Positions 26,592 through 36,741 are shown, counted from the stretch's first letter. The stretch is DNA of 64,000 bases from Petralouisia muris (GCF_004793545.1 NZ_SRYA01000003.1:1-64000), one strand, 5' to 3'. Translations and numbers: made by a program. Notes: generated from the letters alone by a model not told the origin.

Positions 26592-27563
26592 TTACTGATA
26601 TTGCGTTACATTTTGGCTGTCTACTTTTTCAAAAGGAATCAGGATGTATTTTCCATCTTCGGAAGCGCCTTCTATATTACTGATGGATTGGCCGGAAGCC
26701 AGTATTTCTGCCGCTTCTACAGCAGCGCTGATCTGGGCGGACATAGGCTGGTATACCGTGAAATCCATCTTTTTGTCGATGATAGCCTGACATCCGGCTG
26801 CGGAAGCGTCTACGCCCAGAAATAAAACAGAATCAATGTCTGCCCCTGCCTCCTCAAATGCGGCAAGTCCTCCAAGAGCCATATCGTCATTGTTTGCCGC
26901 TACACAGTCCACAGGTTTTCCTGTTTTGAGAAACAGACTTGTCAGTTCCCGGGCAGTATCTGAACTCCAGCCTGCGTAATCTTCAAATACATAATTAATT
27001 TTCTTTCCGCTGGCTTTCAGAGTCTGTTTCAGTCCGTTTGTCCGGCCGATGGTGCCGGACGCTCCTTTGGGCCCTTTTAATATCGCCACGTTGATTTCAT
27101 CTCTGTCCCGGAATTGTTCCAGAATATATTCAGCCTGGTATTGCCCTGCCATAAATTCATCGGATGCAACATATATATAGCGATCTTTTTCTAATTGGCT
27201 GCTGTCCGGCGCATTATTGATAAATACAATTGGGGTGCCGCCTGCGGCGGCTTTCACTGCAGTGACGGTGTCAGGAGAAACCAGGCCGCATAAAAGGACG
27301 TCATACCCATCTGCGACAGCGCTTTTAATCTGTGAATTCTGCGCTTCAACAGAATTTTCTGCGTAGCCTGTTTCAAAAGCGGAGCCATAGGATGCGGCTT
27401 GTTCCTGCAGCTGGCTTGCCCATCCTTCATAATAGTCTCCGCTTTCAATTGCGGCGTAATAGATTTTTACATTGCTGCCATTGGTATTTTCTTTCTGCTG
27501 GCATCCGCAGAATAAAGCGAAAATTGTTATGGCCGAACATATAATGCTTAATTTTTTCTTCAT
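26592..27563 (-). CDS. sugar-type periplasmic-binding lipoprotein (MglB/RbsB family)
   Basis: The 323-residue protein has a lipoprotein signal peptide ending at ALFCGC (cysteine near 20) and then a type I periplasmic-binding fold. GYDVLLCGLVSPDTV, GTPIVFINNAPDSS and the hinge-region VDCVAANNDDMALG with LFLGVDASAAG match galactose/ribose binding proteins. No ABC transporter genes follow; the next gene is a chemoreceptor. It is therefore more likely a sensor subunit than an uptake component. The start at 27563 is chosen from the signal peptide; the longer frame upstream lacks one. Confidence 0.88.
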   Translation of the reverse strand: MKKKLSIICSAITIFALFCGCQQKENTNGSNVKIYYAAIESGDYYEGWASQLQEQAASYGSAFETGYAENSVEAQNSQIKSAVADGYDVLLCGLVSPDTVTAVKAAAGGTPIVFINNAPDSSQLEKDRYIYVASDEFMAGQYQAEYILEQFRDRDEINVAILKGPKGASGTIGRTNGLKQTLKASGKKINYVFEDYAGWSSDTARELTSLFLKTGKPVDCVAANNDDMALGGLAAFEEAGADIDSVLFLGVDASAAGCQAIIDKKMDFTVYQPMSAQISAAVEAAEILASGQSISNIEGASEDGKYILIPFEKVDSQNVTQYQ

Positions 27564-27784
27564 AGCTTCCACCCATTCCTTTGTTTTTTTTAGTGTAGCT
27601 ATTTTTCGGAAAAGCATATACCAGATTAATTCAAAAAATGTCATATACATGATGTGAGTATATAAGGAATTGGCTGTAGACCGGAAAGGAAAAGAGGTTT
27701 TATTTTAAAAAAGTGGCTGTTTCATTATGAGAAAAAGTGTGATAGAATATCAAAAGAGAAAAATATGCTACGGAGGGATACCAA

Positions 27785-29317
27785 ATGGAGGAGAGAAAAA
27801 ATAATGAACCGGCAGTGGAAGTCAATCAGACAGTGCGGAAATACAGTGAGAAACCGATTCGGGACGCCAAGGCAAATCAGACAGTGCTTCTGCTGATGTC
27901 ATTTATGGATATACCGTTAACCCTGGCTCTGCTGATGCAGTTTACAGCGAAAGATGTTTCCTATGGGAAAGCGGCAATTGTGCCAATTGCCATTACGCTT
28001 TTGGGGACGCTCGTGAGCTGGGGAATCTATGTGAAGGACAAGTCCAAAGAGGCTTTAAGATATGTAATGCTTGGCAGTTTTTTAATTGGCTGGGGTTATA
28101 TGATGCTGACAGAAAAAAGCGTTCTTGCCTGTACTTATATATTTCCGATTATGTTTGCATTGATTCTCTATTATGACAGGAAACTGGAGAAGCGGGCATT
28201 TGGGGGAATTATGCTATTCATGGTGCTGCGGGGCGTTTCACTGGCAGTTACCGGAAGCCTGATAGGAGATGATCTGACGTTAGTCAGTGTCTGCACTGGT
28301 ATTGTGGTAACCCTTTCCTACCATATTACGGCAAGGGCGGCCAAAGATTTTGACCATGATACCATATGGTCGATCAAGGATGAACAGGCAAGGCAGAATA
28401 TGATGATGGAGGATATTATCCGTATTTCAGAGGCGGTGACCTCAGAAGTGGGATATACCGACAGCCTTGTGGAGAATCTGCGGAATTCTTCCCAGGTGGT
28501 ACATAATTCCATTCAGGAAATTTCTGTCAGCACTCAGATTACGGCGGAAAGCGTGCAGGAGCAGACGCAGATGACTTCCCAGATTAAAGACGCCATTGAG
28601 GAGACGGCAGAAAACGCCAGGATTATGGTGGAGGCAGCCGAGGCGTCTGCCCGTATGGCCGAAGAAAGCATGGATATGATGAACCAGATGCGGGCCGGCG
28701 CAGAAACCATTGGAGAAACGAACTCCCATGTAGCAGAATCCATGTCTCAGCTTCAGGATAAGGCAAAGGAGGTAGAGCAGATTACAGAGGTTATTTTTGA
28801 GATTTCCAGTCAGACCAATCTACTGGCCTTAAATGCATCCATAGAGAGCGCCAGAGCAGGAGAAGCAGGCCGGGGATTTGCAGTGGTTGCGGAGCAGATT
28901 CGGGAATTGTCTGAGCAGACCAGGAAATCTACGGAACAGATTGCCGGGATTGTGAAAGAACTGAATACCAACGCCCAGGATGCTGTTGATATTGTAGGGG
29001 TTTCCATTGAAGCCAGCAAGAAGCAAAATGAAATGATAGAGAATACTGCCGGAGGATTTATGGCAATCCGCGATAATGTGGAGACTTTGACCCAGAGAAT
29101 TGGAGATATTGATTCCAAGATTAATCATCTGGTTCATTCCAATGATAAAATTATTGAAAGTATCAGCCAGTTGTCGGCCACCAGCCAGCAGGTTTCTGCA
29201 AGCGCCTCTGAGGCAGAGGAACGGAGCCAGCAGAACCAGATGGAGGCACAGGAAGCCAAGAAGCTTTTGAACAGTGTGCAGGAGATTGTACAGGGGTTTG
29301 CAAAATATCAGAATTAA
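27785..29317 (+). CDS. methyl-accepting chemotaxis protein with multi-span membrane sensor
   Basis: The 510-residue protein has six hydrophobic segments in residues 35-190 and no extracellular domain or HAMP. A coiled-coil signalling domain follows, with TNLLALNASIESARAGEAGRGF near residue 343. Receptors of this layout may sense membrane or cytoplasmic state, or light or energy cues; nothing here selects one. A GGAGG site lies before the ATG. It is divergent from the binding-protein/receptor pair, with 221 bp between them, and 27 bp before purE, which may be read from the same transcript. Confidence 0.92.
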   Translation: MEERKNNEPAVEVNQTVRKYSEKPIRDAKANQTVLLLMSFMDIPLTLALLMQFTAKDVSYGKAAIVPIAITLLGTLVSWGIYVKDKSKEALRYVMLGSFLIGWGYMMLTEKSVLACTYIFPIMFALILYYDRKLEKRAFGGIMLFMVLRGVSLAVTGSLIGDDLTLVSVCTGIVVTLSYHITARAAKDFDHDTIWSIKDEQARQNMMMEDIIRISEAVTSEVGYTDSLVENLRNSSQVVHNSIQEISVSTQITAESVQEQTQMTSQIKDAIEETAENARIMVEAAEASARMAEESMDMMNQMRAGAETIGETNSHVAESMSQLQDKAKEVEQITEVIFEISSQTNLLALNASIESARAGEAGRGFAVVAEQIRELSEQTRKSTEQIAGIVKELNTNAQDAVDIVGVSIEASKKQNEMIENTAGGFMAIRDNVETLTQRIGDIDSKINHLVHSNDKIIESISQLSATSQQVSASASEAEERSQQNQMEAQEAKKLLNSVQEIVQGFAKYQN

Positions 29318-29344
29318 AAATATATTTAGATAAAGGAGAGATAC

Positions 29345-29848
29345 ATGATGGCAAAAGTAGGTATTGTAATGGGCAGTGACTCAGATATGCCAGTGATGGC
29401 GAAAGCAGCAGATATTTTGGAGGAGCTGGGAATTGAGTATGAAATGAAGATTATCTCAGCCCACAGGGAACCGGATGTGTTTTTTGAATACGCCAGAACC
29501 GCAGAGGAAAGAGGATTTAAGGTGATTATTGCAGGGGCAGGAATGGCAGCCCATCTGCCTGGGATGTGCGCCGCAATTTTTCCAATGCCTGTGATTGGGA
29601 TTCCAATGCACACAACATCGTTAGGGGGCAGGGATTCCCTGTATTCTATTGTACAGATGCCTTCCGGCATTCCGGTGGCGACAGTGGCAATCAACGGAGG
29701 GGCCAATGCAGGGCTTCTGGCGGCAAAGATTTTGGCGACTTCGGATGAAGCGCTGCTTGGCAGGCTGAAAGATTACTCCAGGACATTAAAAGAGCAGGTG
29801 GAAGCGAAGGACGCCCATCTTCAGGAAGTGGGATATCAGAATTATTAG
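29345..29848 (+). CDS. purE: N5-carboxyaminoimidazole ribonucleotide mutase
   Basis: The 167-residue PurE is of normal length, with [14 protein letters not shown] (residues 5-18), the SAHREP motif with its catalytic histidine (near 41) and [12 protein letters not shown] (near 66). It converts N5-CAIR to CAIR in purine synthesis; no purK is in view. ATG 29345 and ATG 29348 are adjacent and either may start it; AAAGGAGAG fits both. It is the first of four purine genes in one direction. No purine riboswitch or PurR box is visible in the 27 bp before it. Confidence 0.95.
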   Translation: MMAKVGIVMGSDSDMPVMAKAADILEELGIEYEMKIISAHREPDVFFEYARTAEERGFKVIIAGAGMAAHLPGMCAAIFPMPVIGIPMHTTSLGGRDSLYSIVQMPSGIPVATVAINGGANAGLLAAKILATSDEALLGRLKDYSRTLKEQVEAKDAHLQEVGYQNY

Positions 29849-29859
29849 GAGGAAAAAGA

Positions 29860-30885
29860 ATGGATTATAAGAATTCAGGCGTAGATATTGAGGCAGGCTA
29901 CAAGTCTGTGGAACTGATGAAAAAGCATGTGCAGCAGACCATGCGGTCGGAGGTGCTGACCGGATTAGGCGGATTTTCCGGTGCCTTTTCCATGGAGAAG
30001 TTCAAAGATATGGAAAAACCCACGCTGGTATCCGGCACAGACGGAGTGGGAACGAAGCTGAAGTTGGCGTTTTTGCTGGACAAGCATGACACAATAGGAA
30101 TTGACTGTGTGGCAATGTGTGTCAATGACATTGCGTGTGCAGGCGGAGAACCCCTGTTTTTCCTGGATTATATTGCATGCGGAAAGAATTATCCTGAAAA
30201 AATTGCTACTATTGTCAGCGGTGTGGCCGAAGGGTGCATTCAAAGCGGCGCAGCCCTGATTGGAGGAGAGACGGCGGAAATGCCTGGCTTTTATCCGGAA
30301 GAAGAATACGATCTTGCCGGATTTGCAGTAGGAGTAGTGGATGAAAAAGATATTATTACCGGAAAAGAGTTAAAGGCAGGGGATGTGCTGCTTGGCATGG
30401 CAAGCTCTGGCGTTCATTCCAATGGATTTTCCCTGGTGAGGAAAATATTTAAAATGGACCAGGAAACCTTGAATACTTATCAGGAAGAACTGGGGAAAAC
30501 TCTTGGGGAAGCACTGCTTGCACCCACTAAAATCTATGTAAAAGCCCTTCGTTCAGTAAAAGAAGCAGGCATTCGCATCAAAGCCTGCAGCCATATTACT
30601 GGAGGCGGCTTCTATGAAAATGTGCCCAGAATGCTGCCGGAAGGGAAGCATGCGGTGATTGAGAAAAACAGTTATGACATTCCGCCCATCTTCGGAATGA
30701 TGGCAAGGGAGGGTCATGTGGAAGAGAAAATGATGTATAATACTTACAATATGGGAATCGGCATGGTACTGGCAGTAGATCCCAAAGATAAAGAGAAGGC
30801 CCTAAAGGCAATCCAGGAAGCAGGAGAAACGGCTTATGTTATCGGCAGAGTGGAAGATGGAGAGAAAGGGGTTACCTTATGCTGA
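29860..30885 (+). CDS. purM: phosphoribosylformylglycinamidine cyclo-ligase
   Basis: The 341-residue AIR synthetase has the expected start [20 protein letters not shown], the glycine-rich [14 protein letters not shown] (near 62-75), [18 protein letters not shown] (near 87-104) and [15 protein letters not shown]-type sequence. It closes the imidazole ring of AIR with ATP. It starts 11 bp after purE with an AGGAGGAAA site and overlaps purN by 7 bp. Confidence 0.96.
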   Translation: MDYKNSGVDIEAGYKSVELMKKHVQQTMRSEVLTGLGGFSGAFSMEKFKDMEKPTLVSGTDGVGTKLKLAFLLDKHDTIGIDCVAMCVNDIACAGGEPLFFLDYIACGKNYPEKIATIVSGVAEGCIQSGAALIGGETAEMPGFYPEEEYDLAGFAVGVVDEKDIITGKELKAGDVLLGMASSGVHSNGFSLVRKIFKMDQETLNTYQEELGKTLGEALLAPTKIYVKALRSVKEAGIRIKACSHITGGGFYENVPRMLPEGKHAVIEKNSYDIPPIFGMMAREGHVEEKMMYNTYNMGIGMVLAVDPKDKEKALKAIQEAGETAYVIGRVEDGEKGVTLC

Positions 30886-31517
30886 AAATTGTAATCTGTG
30901 TGTCCGGCGGCGGTACAAACCTGCAGGCAATTATAGACGGCATTGAGCGCGGAATCATTACCAATACAGGCATTGCCGCAGTGATCAGCAATAATCCGGG
31001 GGCTTACGCCCTGGAGCGGGCCAGAAACCATGGAATCGAAGGGGTATGCATTTCTCCGAAAGAATTTGCCGATCGGGAACGCTTTAATCAGGCGTTTTTA
31101 GAGAAGCTGGACAGTTACCAGGCGGATTTGGTGGTGCTTGCCGGTTTTTTGGTAGTATTGCCGGAAATGATGATCAAGAAGTATCGGAATCGGATTATCA
31201 ATATTCATCCTTCGCTGATTCCTTCCTTTTGCGGCAAGGGTTATTATGGACTGAAGGTGCATGAGGGCGTATTGGAACGGGGAGTGAAGGTAACAGGCGC
31301 AACCGTGCATTTTGTGGACGAGGGAACTGATACCGGTCCCATTATTCTGCAGCAGCCGGTGCTGGTGGAACAGGATGATACGCCAGAACTCCTGCAGCGG
31401 CGGGTGATGGAGCAGGCGGAATGGAAAATACTGCCCCAGGCCATTGATTTGATTGCCAATGATAAAATCCAGGTGGAAGGCGGCAAAGTTCTGGTTCAGG
31501 ATGCTCCTGTGGAATAG
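30879..31517 (+). CDS. purN: phosphoribosylglycinamide formyltransferase
   Basis: The 212-residue PurN opens with [17 protein letters not shown], contains the catalytic region [29 protein letters not shown] (asparagine and histidine of N-I-H-P, split here over about residues 88-116) and [14 protein letters not shown] with the catalytic aspartate. It formylates GAR with 10-formyl-THF. Overlap with purM shows translational coupling. Confidence 0.95.
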   Translation: MLKIVICVSGGGTNLQAIIDGIERGIITNTGIAAVISNNPGAYALERARNHGIEGVCISPKEFADRERFNQAFLEKLDSYQADLVVLAGFLVVLPEMMIKKYRNRIINIHPSLIPSFCGKGYYGLKVHEGVLERGVKVTGATVHFVDEGTDTGPIILQQPVLVEQDDTPELLQRRVMEQAEWKILPQAIDLIANDKIQVEGGKVLVQDAPVE

Positions 31518-31576
31518 TCTGGATTCGATGCAGAATTATCCTAATAATATATAGGAACAGGAAGAAGGAGATTGGA

Positions 31577-32854
31577 ATGAAAGTATTAATTGTAGGAAGC
31601 GGCGGACGGGAGCATGCGATTGCAGCAAGCGCCGCAAAAAGTCCGAAGGTAGATAAAATATATTGCGCGCCGGGAAATGCAGGCATCGGGCAGATTGCGG
31701 AATGTGTGCCTATCGGCGCTATGGAATTTGATAAGCTGGCGGCTTTTGCCAAGGAGCGGCAGATCGATTTTACCATTATCGGCATGGATGATCCTCTGGT
31801 GGGCGGGATCGTAGATGTATTTGAGGCAGAGGGACTGAAGGTGTTCGGACCCAGGAAAAATGCCGCAATCCTGGAAGGCAGCAAAGCATTTTCCAAGGAT
31901 TTAATGAAGAAATACAACATCCCCACAGCCGGTTATGAGACCTTTGACGATCCGAAGAAAGCTCTGGCCTATCTGGAAACGGCAAAGACGCCAATTGTCT
32001 TAAAGGCAGACGGTTTGGCTCTGGGAAAAGGCGTGTTAATCTGCAATTCTCTGGAAGAAGCCAAAGCCGGCGTGAAAGAAATTATGGAGGATAAGAAATT
32101 CGGCTCTGCCGGAAACCATATGGTGGTGGAAGAATTTATGACAGGCCGGGAAGTGTCCGTGCTGTCTTTTGTAGACGGAAAAACCATCAAAATCATGTCT
32201 TCCGCCCAGGATCACAAACGCGCCAAGGACGGAGATCAGGGTTTGAATACAGGCGGAATGGGAACCTTTTCCCCCAGTCCGTTCTATACGAAGGAAGTGG
32301 ATGAATTCTGCCGAAAATATATTTACCAGGCCACTGTGGACGCTATGGCTGCTGAGGGACGTCCCTTTACCGGAATTATTTTCTTCGGCCTGATGCTGAC
32401 AGAAGAAGGGCCGAAGGTATTGGAATACAATGCCCGTTTCGGCGATCCGGAGGCTCAGGTGGTTCTGCCCAGAATGAAAAACGACATGATTGAGGTGATG
32501 GAAGCCTGTGTGGAAGGAAGGCTGTCAGAAATTGATCTGCAGTTTGAAGAGAATGCAGCAGTCTGCGTGGTTTTGGCTTCCGACGGCTATCCTGTATCCT
32601 ATGAGAAAGGGTTTGAAATCAAGGGTCTGGAGAAGTTTAATCAGGAAGAGGGCTATTACTGCTTCCATGCCGGGACAGCCTTAAAGGATGGGAAGATTGT
32701 GACAAACGGAGGCCGCGTCCTTGGAATCACTGCCAAGGGAAAGGATTTGAAGGAGGCCCGGGCCAATGCCTATAAGGCTGCCGAATGGGCGGAATTTGAC
32801 AATAAATACATGAGAAATGATATTGGAAAAGCCATTGACGAGATAAAAGAATAG
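31577..32854 (+). CDS. purD: phosphoribosylamine-glycine ligase
   Basis: The 425-residue PurD has the N-domain start MKVLIVGSGGREHAI, IIGMDDPLVGGIVDVF, and an ATP-grasp core with VLKADGLALGKGV (near 143), SFVDG, LNTGGMGTFSP and LEYNARFGDPEAQ. It joins glycine and phosphoribosylamine. GAAGGAG precedes the ATG; 59 bp separate it from purN. A 99-bp repeat element starts 6 bp after its stop and may act as the terminator of the pur operon. Confidence 0.96.
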   Translation: MKVLIVGSGGREHAIAASAAKSPKVDKIYCAPGNAGIGQIAECVPIGAMEFDKLAAFAKERQIDFTIIGMDDPLVGGIVDVFEAEGLKVFGPRKNAAILEGSKAFSKDLMKKYNIPTAGYETFDDPKKALAYLETAKTPIVLKADGLALGKGVLICNSLEEAKAGVKEIMEDKKFGSAGNHMVVEEFMTGREVSVLSFVDGKTIKIMSSAQDHKRAKDGDQGLNTGGMGTFSPSPFYTKEVDEFCRKYIYQATVDAMAAEGRPFTGIIFFGLMLTEEGPKVLEYNARFGDPEAQVVLPRMKNDMIEVMEACVEGRLSEIDLQFEENAAVCVVLASDGYPVSYEKGFEIKGLEKFNQEEGYYCFHAGTALKDGKIVTNGGRVLGITAKGKDLKEARANAYKAAEWAEFDNKYMRNDIGKAIDEIKE

Positions 32855-32860
32855 AAAAAT

Positions 32861-32959
32861 GGGGCTGTCGGGAAATGATATTTTTACATAATATATGGTT
32901 GTGACATCGAAAGAATCTCAAGATATATTGTGGGAAATCTGTTATTTTCCGACAGCTCC
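32861..32959. repeat. 99-bp inverted-repeat element, copy A
   Basis: GGGGCTGTCGGGAAATGATA (32861-32880) and TATTTTCCGACAGCTCC (32943-32959) form near-perfect inverted ends. The centre contains ATATATTGTGGGA. A diverged copy of the same length lies at 43044-43141. It sits directly after purD, where the fold could act as a terminator, but the shared centre and ends suggest a dispersed small repeat. The remaining bases up to vanR (33139) hold only a promoter (TGCTATAAT, -10 at 33094-33099). Confidence 0.7.
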
Positions 32960-33138
32960 TTCATTTTCTGCGCCAGAGCGACGCCGGCTTGCGCAAGAAA
33001 ATCCTGAAGAATACCTGAACGCCATGGGACAGAATTAATGAAATTTTAATACTTTTAAAGAAAATAAAACAAGAATTTCCCCAGGGTCTTTGCTATAATA
33101 GTTTTGACAATATTCGATCTTCAGGAAAGGGTAATGAT

Positions 33139-33843
33139 ATGAAAGACAGAATTCTGGTAGTAGATGATGAAAAAGAAATTGCCGATCTGGTGGCTTTTTA
33201 TCTGGAAAGCGAAACCTTTGAGGTGGTGACCTGCTATTCGGCGGAGACAGCCCTGCAAAATGTGTCCCAGCGGGAATTTGACCTTGCCATACTGGATATT
33301 ATGCTGCCGGGCGTCAACGGGTTTGAGATATGTAAAATGATCAGAGAAAGCCATAATTACCCGGTGATTATGCTGACGGCAAAGGATGAGGAGATTGATA
33401 AAATCCGCGGCCTGATGCTGGGGGCTGACGACTATATGACAAAGCCGTTCCGGCCTTTGGAGCTGGTGGCCCGTGTCAAAGCCCAGCTTCGCCGATATAA
33501 ACGCTATAACAATTCCCCGGTCCCGGAAGCCCAGGACAGTTCCCTCCTGGTGCACGGCGGTCTTGTGATGAATGTAAAAACCCATGAATGCCAGTTGGAT
33601 GAAAAGCCTCTGGTGCTGACCCCGACGGAGTTTTCCATTTTGAAAATTCTCTGTGAGCGGAAGGGAGAAGTGGTTAGCTCCGAAGAATTATTTCACGGCG
33701 TATGGAAGGATGAATATTACAGTAAGAGCAATAATACCATAACAGTGCATATCCGCCATCTGCGGGAGAAAATGAAGGATTCCGTAGAGCATCCCAAGTA
33801 CATCAAAACAATCTGGGGAGTGGGGTATAAAATTGAAAACTGA
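33139..33843 (+). CDS. vanR: VanR-type response regulator (OmpR family)
   Basis: The 234-residue protein has a receiver domain (residues 3-115) with the acidic pair VDDEKE, the phospho-acceptor aspartate in LAILDIMLPG, the switch threonine in VIMLTAKDE and the lysine in MTKPF. A PhoB-type winged helix follows (130-230: LTPTEFSILKILCERKG, NTITVHIRHLREKM). It resembles VanR of VanG/VanB-type loci. The extended -10 at 33094-33099 serves it. The histidine kinase gene follows by 36 bp. It probably controls its own operon and the vanG group 10 kb downstream, though that target is inferred. Confidence 0.85.
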   Translation: MKDRILVVDDEKEIADLVAFYLESETFEVVTCYSAETALQNVSQREFDLAILDIMLPGVNGFEICKMIRESHNYPVIMLTAKDEEIDKIRGLMLGADDYMTKPFRPLELVARVKAQLRRYKRYNNSPVPEAQDSSLLVHGGLVMNVKTHECQLDEKPLVLTPTEFSILKILCERKGEVVSSEELFHGVWKDEYYSKSNNTITVHIRHLREKMKDSVEHPKYIKTIWGVGYKIEN

Positions 33844-33879
33844 TCCATCAAACAGGAGGAAAGGGGAAAATCCGGGAAT

Positions 33880-35166
33880 ATGGGCAAAATAGATTTGGGC
33901 AAATTCGATTTCAGGAAAAAAAGCGAAACTCCTTTTCGCAGGTTCCGGACAAAAAGAAAGAAAAATTCCGCTTATTCCAAATTGATTTTTCGGATATTTA
34001 TGCAGACCTTTGCCATTGTGATATTGACATTTTTAATTATTTCCACCTTGTACAGACGTTTCTGGTTCCGCAGAGTAGGGGACTGGATTGTGCAGTTTTT
34101 GCAGGATGCATTTGAACTGGAATTGTTGGATGCACTGAATATTTATCAATATGGCCTGAGAGAGAATTCCTGGCTGTTTATTTTCGGGGCGGTGACGGTT
34201 TGCTTTCTGGTGCTGTTTCGGATTTCCTTGTCCTGGTTTGTCCGATATTTTAACGAGATAGACGCTGCGCTGGACAAGCTGATTCAGGGGGACAATAAAG
34301 AGATTAATCTGACCCCGGAAATGGCGCCGATGGAGCGGAAATTAAACGCCCTGCGCCAGACTTTGGAAAAGCGCGAGCTGGAATCCAGGCTTTCTGAAGA
34401 ACGGAAAAATAATCTTGTGATGTATCTGGCCCATGATATCCGAACCCCTCTTACCTCAGTTATTGGTTATTTAAGCCTTTTGGAAGAAGCGCCGGACATG
34501 CCTATGGAGCAAAAGGCCAAGTATGTGCATATTACACTGGAAAAAGCGAATCGGTTGGAACAGCTGATCAATGAATTTTTTGAAATAACCAGATATAATA
34601 TACAGGAAATCGTATTGGAAAAAGAAGAAATTGATTTGTATTATATGCTGCTGCAGATGCTGGAGGAATTCTATCCCCTTCTGGAAGAGAAAGGGAACCG
34701 TGCAGTGCTTCACAGCGATGAAAATGTGAGCATTTACGGAGATCCGGTGAAGCTGGCAAGAGTGTTTAACAATATTCTGAAAAATGCTGTCGCCTATAGC
34801 TACAGGAATACTCAGATCGACATTTTTGTGGAAGAAATATATACGGAAGCTGCAGGCGTAAAGGCCGCAAAAGATTTCTCTGTAAATCATACTGAGCTGG
34901 GAGATACAGGGGAGAATGAAAAACGGCAGCCAAAGACAATTATCATTACTTTTCAGAATCAGGGGAAAACAATTCCCAGAGAAAAGCTGGAATCGCTTTT
35001 TGATAAATTCTATCGAATGGATGAGGCAAGGAATTCCAATACGGGAGGCGCCGGATTAGGGCTCGCCATTGCGAAAGAGATTGTTACAAGGCACGGCGGA
35101 ATAATATTTGCGGAGAGTGAGAAGGAACAGATCATCTTTCGGGTGGAGCTGCCGGTGGAAGGATGA
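33880..35166 (+). CDS. vanS: VanS-type sensor histidine kinase
   Basis: The 428-residue kinase has two membrane spans (about 40-65 and 98-120) with a short extracellular loop between them, then a HAMP-like linker. The phospho-acceptor region is YLAHDIRTPLTSVIGYL (His near residue 187), followed by LEQLINEFFEITRYN. The N box is VFNNILKNAVAYS and the G boxes include GGAGLGLAIAKEIV. The sequence around the histidine is very close to VanS kinases. In the VanG and VanB types the kinase senses glycopeptide action and phosphorylates VanR. The start is uncertain because its best ribosome-binding site is somewhat far (15 bp). Confidence 0.83.
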   Translation: MGKIDLGKFDFRKKSETPFRRFRTKRKKNSAYSKLIFRIFMQTFAIVILTFLIISTLYRRFWFRRVGDWIVQFLQDAFELELLDALNIYQYGLRENSWLFIFGAVTVCFLVLFRISLSWFVRYFNEIDAALDKLIQGDNKEINLTPEMAPMERKLNALRQTLEKRELESRLSEERKNNLVMYLAHDIRTPLTSVIGYLSLLEEAPDMPMEQKAKYVHITLEKANRLEQLINEFFEITRYNIQEIVLEKEEIDLYYMLLQMLEEFYPLLEEKGNRAVLHSDENVSIYGDPVKLARVFNNILKNAVAYSYRNTQIDIFVEEIYTEAAGVKAAKDFSVNHTELGDTGENEKRQPKTIIITFQNQGKTIPREKLESLFDKFYRMDEARNSNTGGAGLGLAIAKEIVTRHGGIIFAESEKEQIIFRVELPVEG

Positions 35167-35232
35167 CAATTCAGCTTATGTAAAATGAATAGTGCAGTAG
35201 AAATGACATCAAAATGTAATGGAAATAAAAAA

Positions 35233-35306
35233 TGGAAGCAATGGGGCTCGAACCCATGACCTCTCGCGTGTGAGGCGAACGCTCATCCCGGCTGAGCTAT
35301 GCTTCC
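35233..35306 (-). tRNA. tRNA-Val, anticodon CAC
   Basis: Read on the minus strand, the acceptor arms GGAAGCA and TGCTTCC pair fully. The D arm GCTC...GAGC and the T arm ATGGG-TTCGAGC-CCCAT are complete. The anticodon loop is CTCACAC, giving CAC (valine, codon GUG). The CCA end is not encoded. It lies between vanS and the TetR gene. Confidence 0.95.
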
Positions 35307-35501
35307 ATACTATTTATTATAACACTATCATTTGAAAATGCAAGAAGTTGTTTCATAAATTTTTGACCCTGTTTTTCTGTCAGTCTTTTTCCAAAAATTC
35401 AAGGGCTTTCTTTTGAAAAAAGTATTGTCAACAACAGTATTAAAGTGTATAATTTCAAAAGAAACTGTAAATTGGGCAAACCATTTATTTTTGGAGGGAG
35501 C

Positions 35502-36107
35502 GTGGTCATTCTGGATGATACCAGAACTCGAATTATTTTTGCAACGATGAAGGTCGTGCGGCAATATGGCCTGGAAGGGGCACGCATCCAAAACGTCAGC
35601 AATCTGGCGGGAATTTCACCCGGAGCGTTGTACCGTTACTTTGAAAGTAAAGATCAGCTGCTGATAGAGTGCTTTACATATGTGGATAAACGGGCTGCGT
35701 CAATTTTCGATCATCTGAAGTTTGAACCCCAGATGATGCTTACAGATCCCTTGGGGGCAATAAAGAACCTGTGGCAGCCTTACTTTCAGTTTTGGGTGAA
35801 GCATCCGGATGAAACTATTTTTTATCACCGTTTTCGGGACAGCGCCTTTTTTCCGAGATTTGATAAGTGCCGGGATGCGTCTTATTTTAATTCCTTTGCG
35901 GGGATGGTTCACGATTTTCTGGAAGCATTTCCAAATCTGAGACAGATGAATCAGGATCTTTTGTGGCTCCATGTACTTAGTTCCACGGTAATGTACGCCA
36001 AATACGTGGTAGAGGGAGTTCTCACGGATAATCAGGAGACTGAGGATACAGTATTTCAACTGCTGACGACAGGTCTGAGCGGTTATCTGAAATTGGAGAA
36101 CTGCTAA
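35502..36107 (+). CDS. TetR family transcriptional regulator
   Basis: The product starts at a GTG (35502) directly behind TTGGAGGGAG, giving 201 residues. An N-terminal TetR helix-turn-helix follows: TRIIFATMKVVRQYGLEGA, then VSNLAGISPGALYRYFESKDQLL (about 25-50). The C-terminal helices are specific and carry no known ligand signature. Neighbours are a tRNA gene and decayed mobile DNA, so the target is unclear. An earlier start at 35445 lacks a ribosome-binding site. Confidence 0.85.
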   Translation: MVILDDTRTRIIFATMKVVRQYGLEGARIQNVSNLAGISPGALYRYFESKDQLLIECFTYVDKRAASIFDHLKFEPQMMLTDPLGAIKNLWQPYFQFWVKHPDETIFYHRFRDSAFFPRFDKCRDASYFNSFAGMVHDFLEAFPNLRQMNQDLLWLHVLSSTVMYAKYVVEGVLTDNQETEDTVFQLLTTGLSGYLKLENC

Positions 36108-36161
36108 GGGCGGGCGGTTCAAAAATAGCTTTTAATATTGCTTGCTTTTTCTTCGACAGCA

Positions 36162-36193
36162 CCGCTCAGAAATTAAAAGTTATTTCTGAACGG
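36162..36193. terminator. hairpin after the TetR gene
   Basis: CCGCTCAGAAAT (36162-36173) pairs with ATTTCTGAACGG (36182-36193) with one mismatch. It lies 55 bp after the TetR stop codon. There is no T run, so its role as terminator is uncertain. Confidence 0.4.
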
Positions 36194-36327
36194 TTCCTAA
36201 GGAAAAGAGCAATAAAAACTGCCGCTGAAGAGCAGCGTTCTATAAGAAAGTTAAAACCAAAGGACTTTGTAATCAGCCAGAATGATTGGATTGTAGGCAA
36301 ATTCAAATCATATGGAGGAATTATAAA

Positions 36328-36700
36328 ATGCCAAAGACAATTTTTGAAAAATTAGGCTGTAAATATATAAGGCAAGGTGACTATATAATCCCATGCTTAA
36401 CTGTATCCACTGAAGAAGAACATTCAATAGACATATGAGGACAGCGGCGTCTGGACTATCTGTAGCAGTACCGAAAGGTTACATACGCCAATCTTCTCAC
36501 AAGCGGTAAACTGAACGCCTACCTTGCTGGCATCGACAAACAAGCACAGGACGCTTTGAAAGGCTTATAGGGGACATGAAAAAGACACAAGGCATAACAG
36601 ACGTCTAAAGGAAGAAAACGCTTTATAATGGACGGGAAGAATCAACAATCTTAAAGCATGTGCAATGGAAATTGTAGAGGAAGAAATAATTTACACATGA
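36328..36700 (+). pseudogene. tnpV: transposon-encoded protein TnpV, decayed
   Basis: From an ATG at 36328 the frame gives MPKTIFEKLGCKYIRQGDY, then meets in-frame TGA and TAG codons. It carries on as YRKVTYANLLTSGKLNAYLAG and IDKQAQDAL, shifts, and finishes in another frame as WTGRINNLKACAMEIVEEE before a TGA at 36700. All pieces in order match TnpV (about 120 residues). TnpV is found in integrative elements of gut Firmicutes and its role is unknown. This copy is dead, so a mobile element once occupied this stretch. Confidence 0.8.
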
Positions 36701-36741
36701 GCATGTTGTTACATTACCCCTAGCAAGTGGTTTTCTGTTTC

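Noticed and set aside
29318-29344. purine riboswitch or PurR box before purE
   Set aside because: Only 27 bp separate purE from the chemoreceptor gene; there is no space for an aptamer.
35233-35306. tRNA-Val as the integration site of the inserted DNA up to vanG
   Set aside because: The tRNA 3' end faces vanS, not the inserted region, only 66 bp lie on that side, and no repeat of the 3' end was found downstream.
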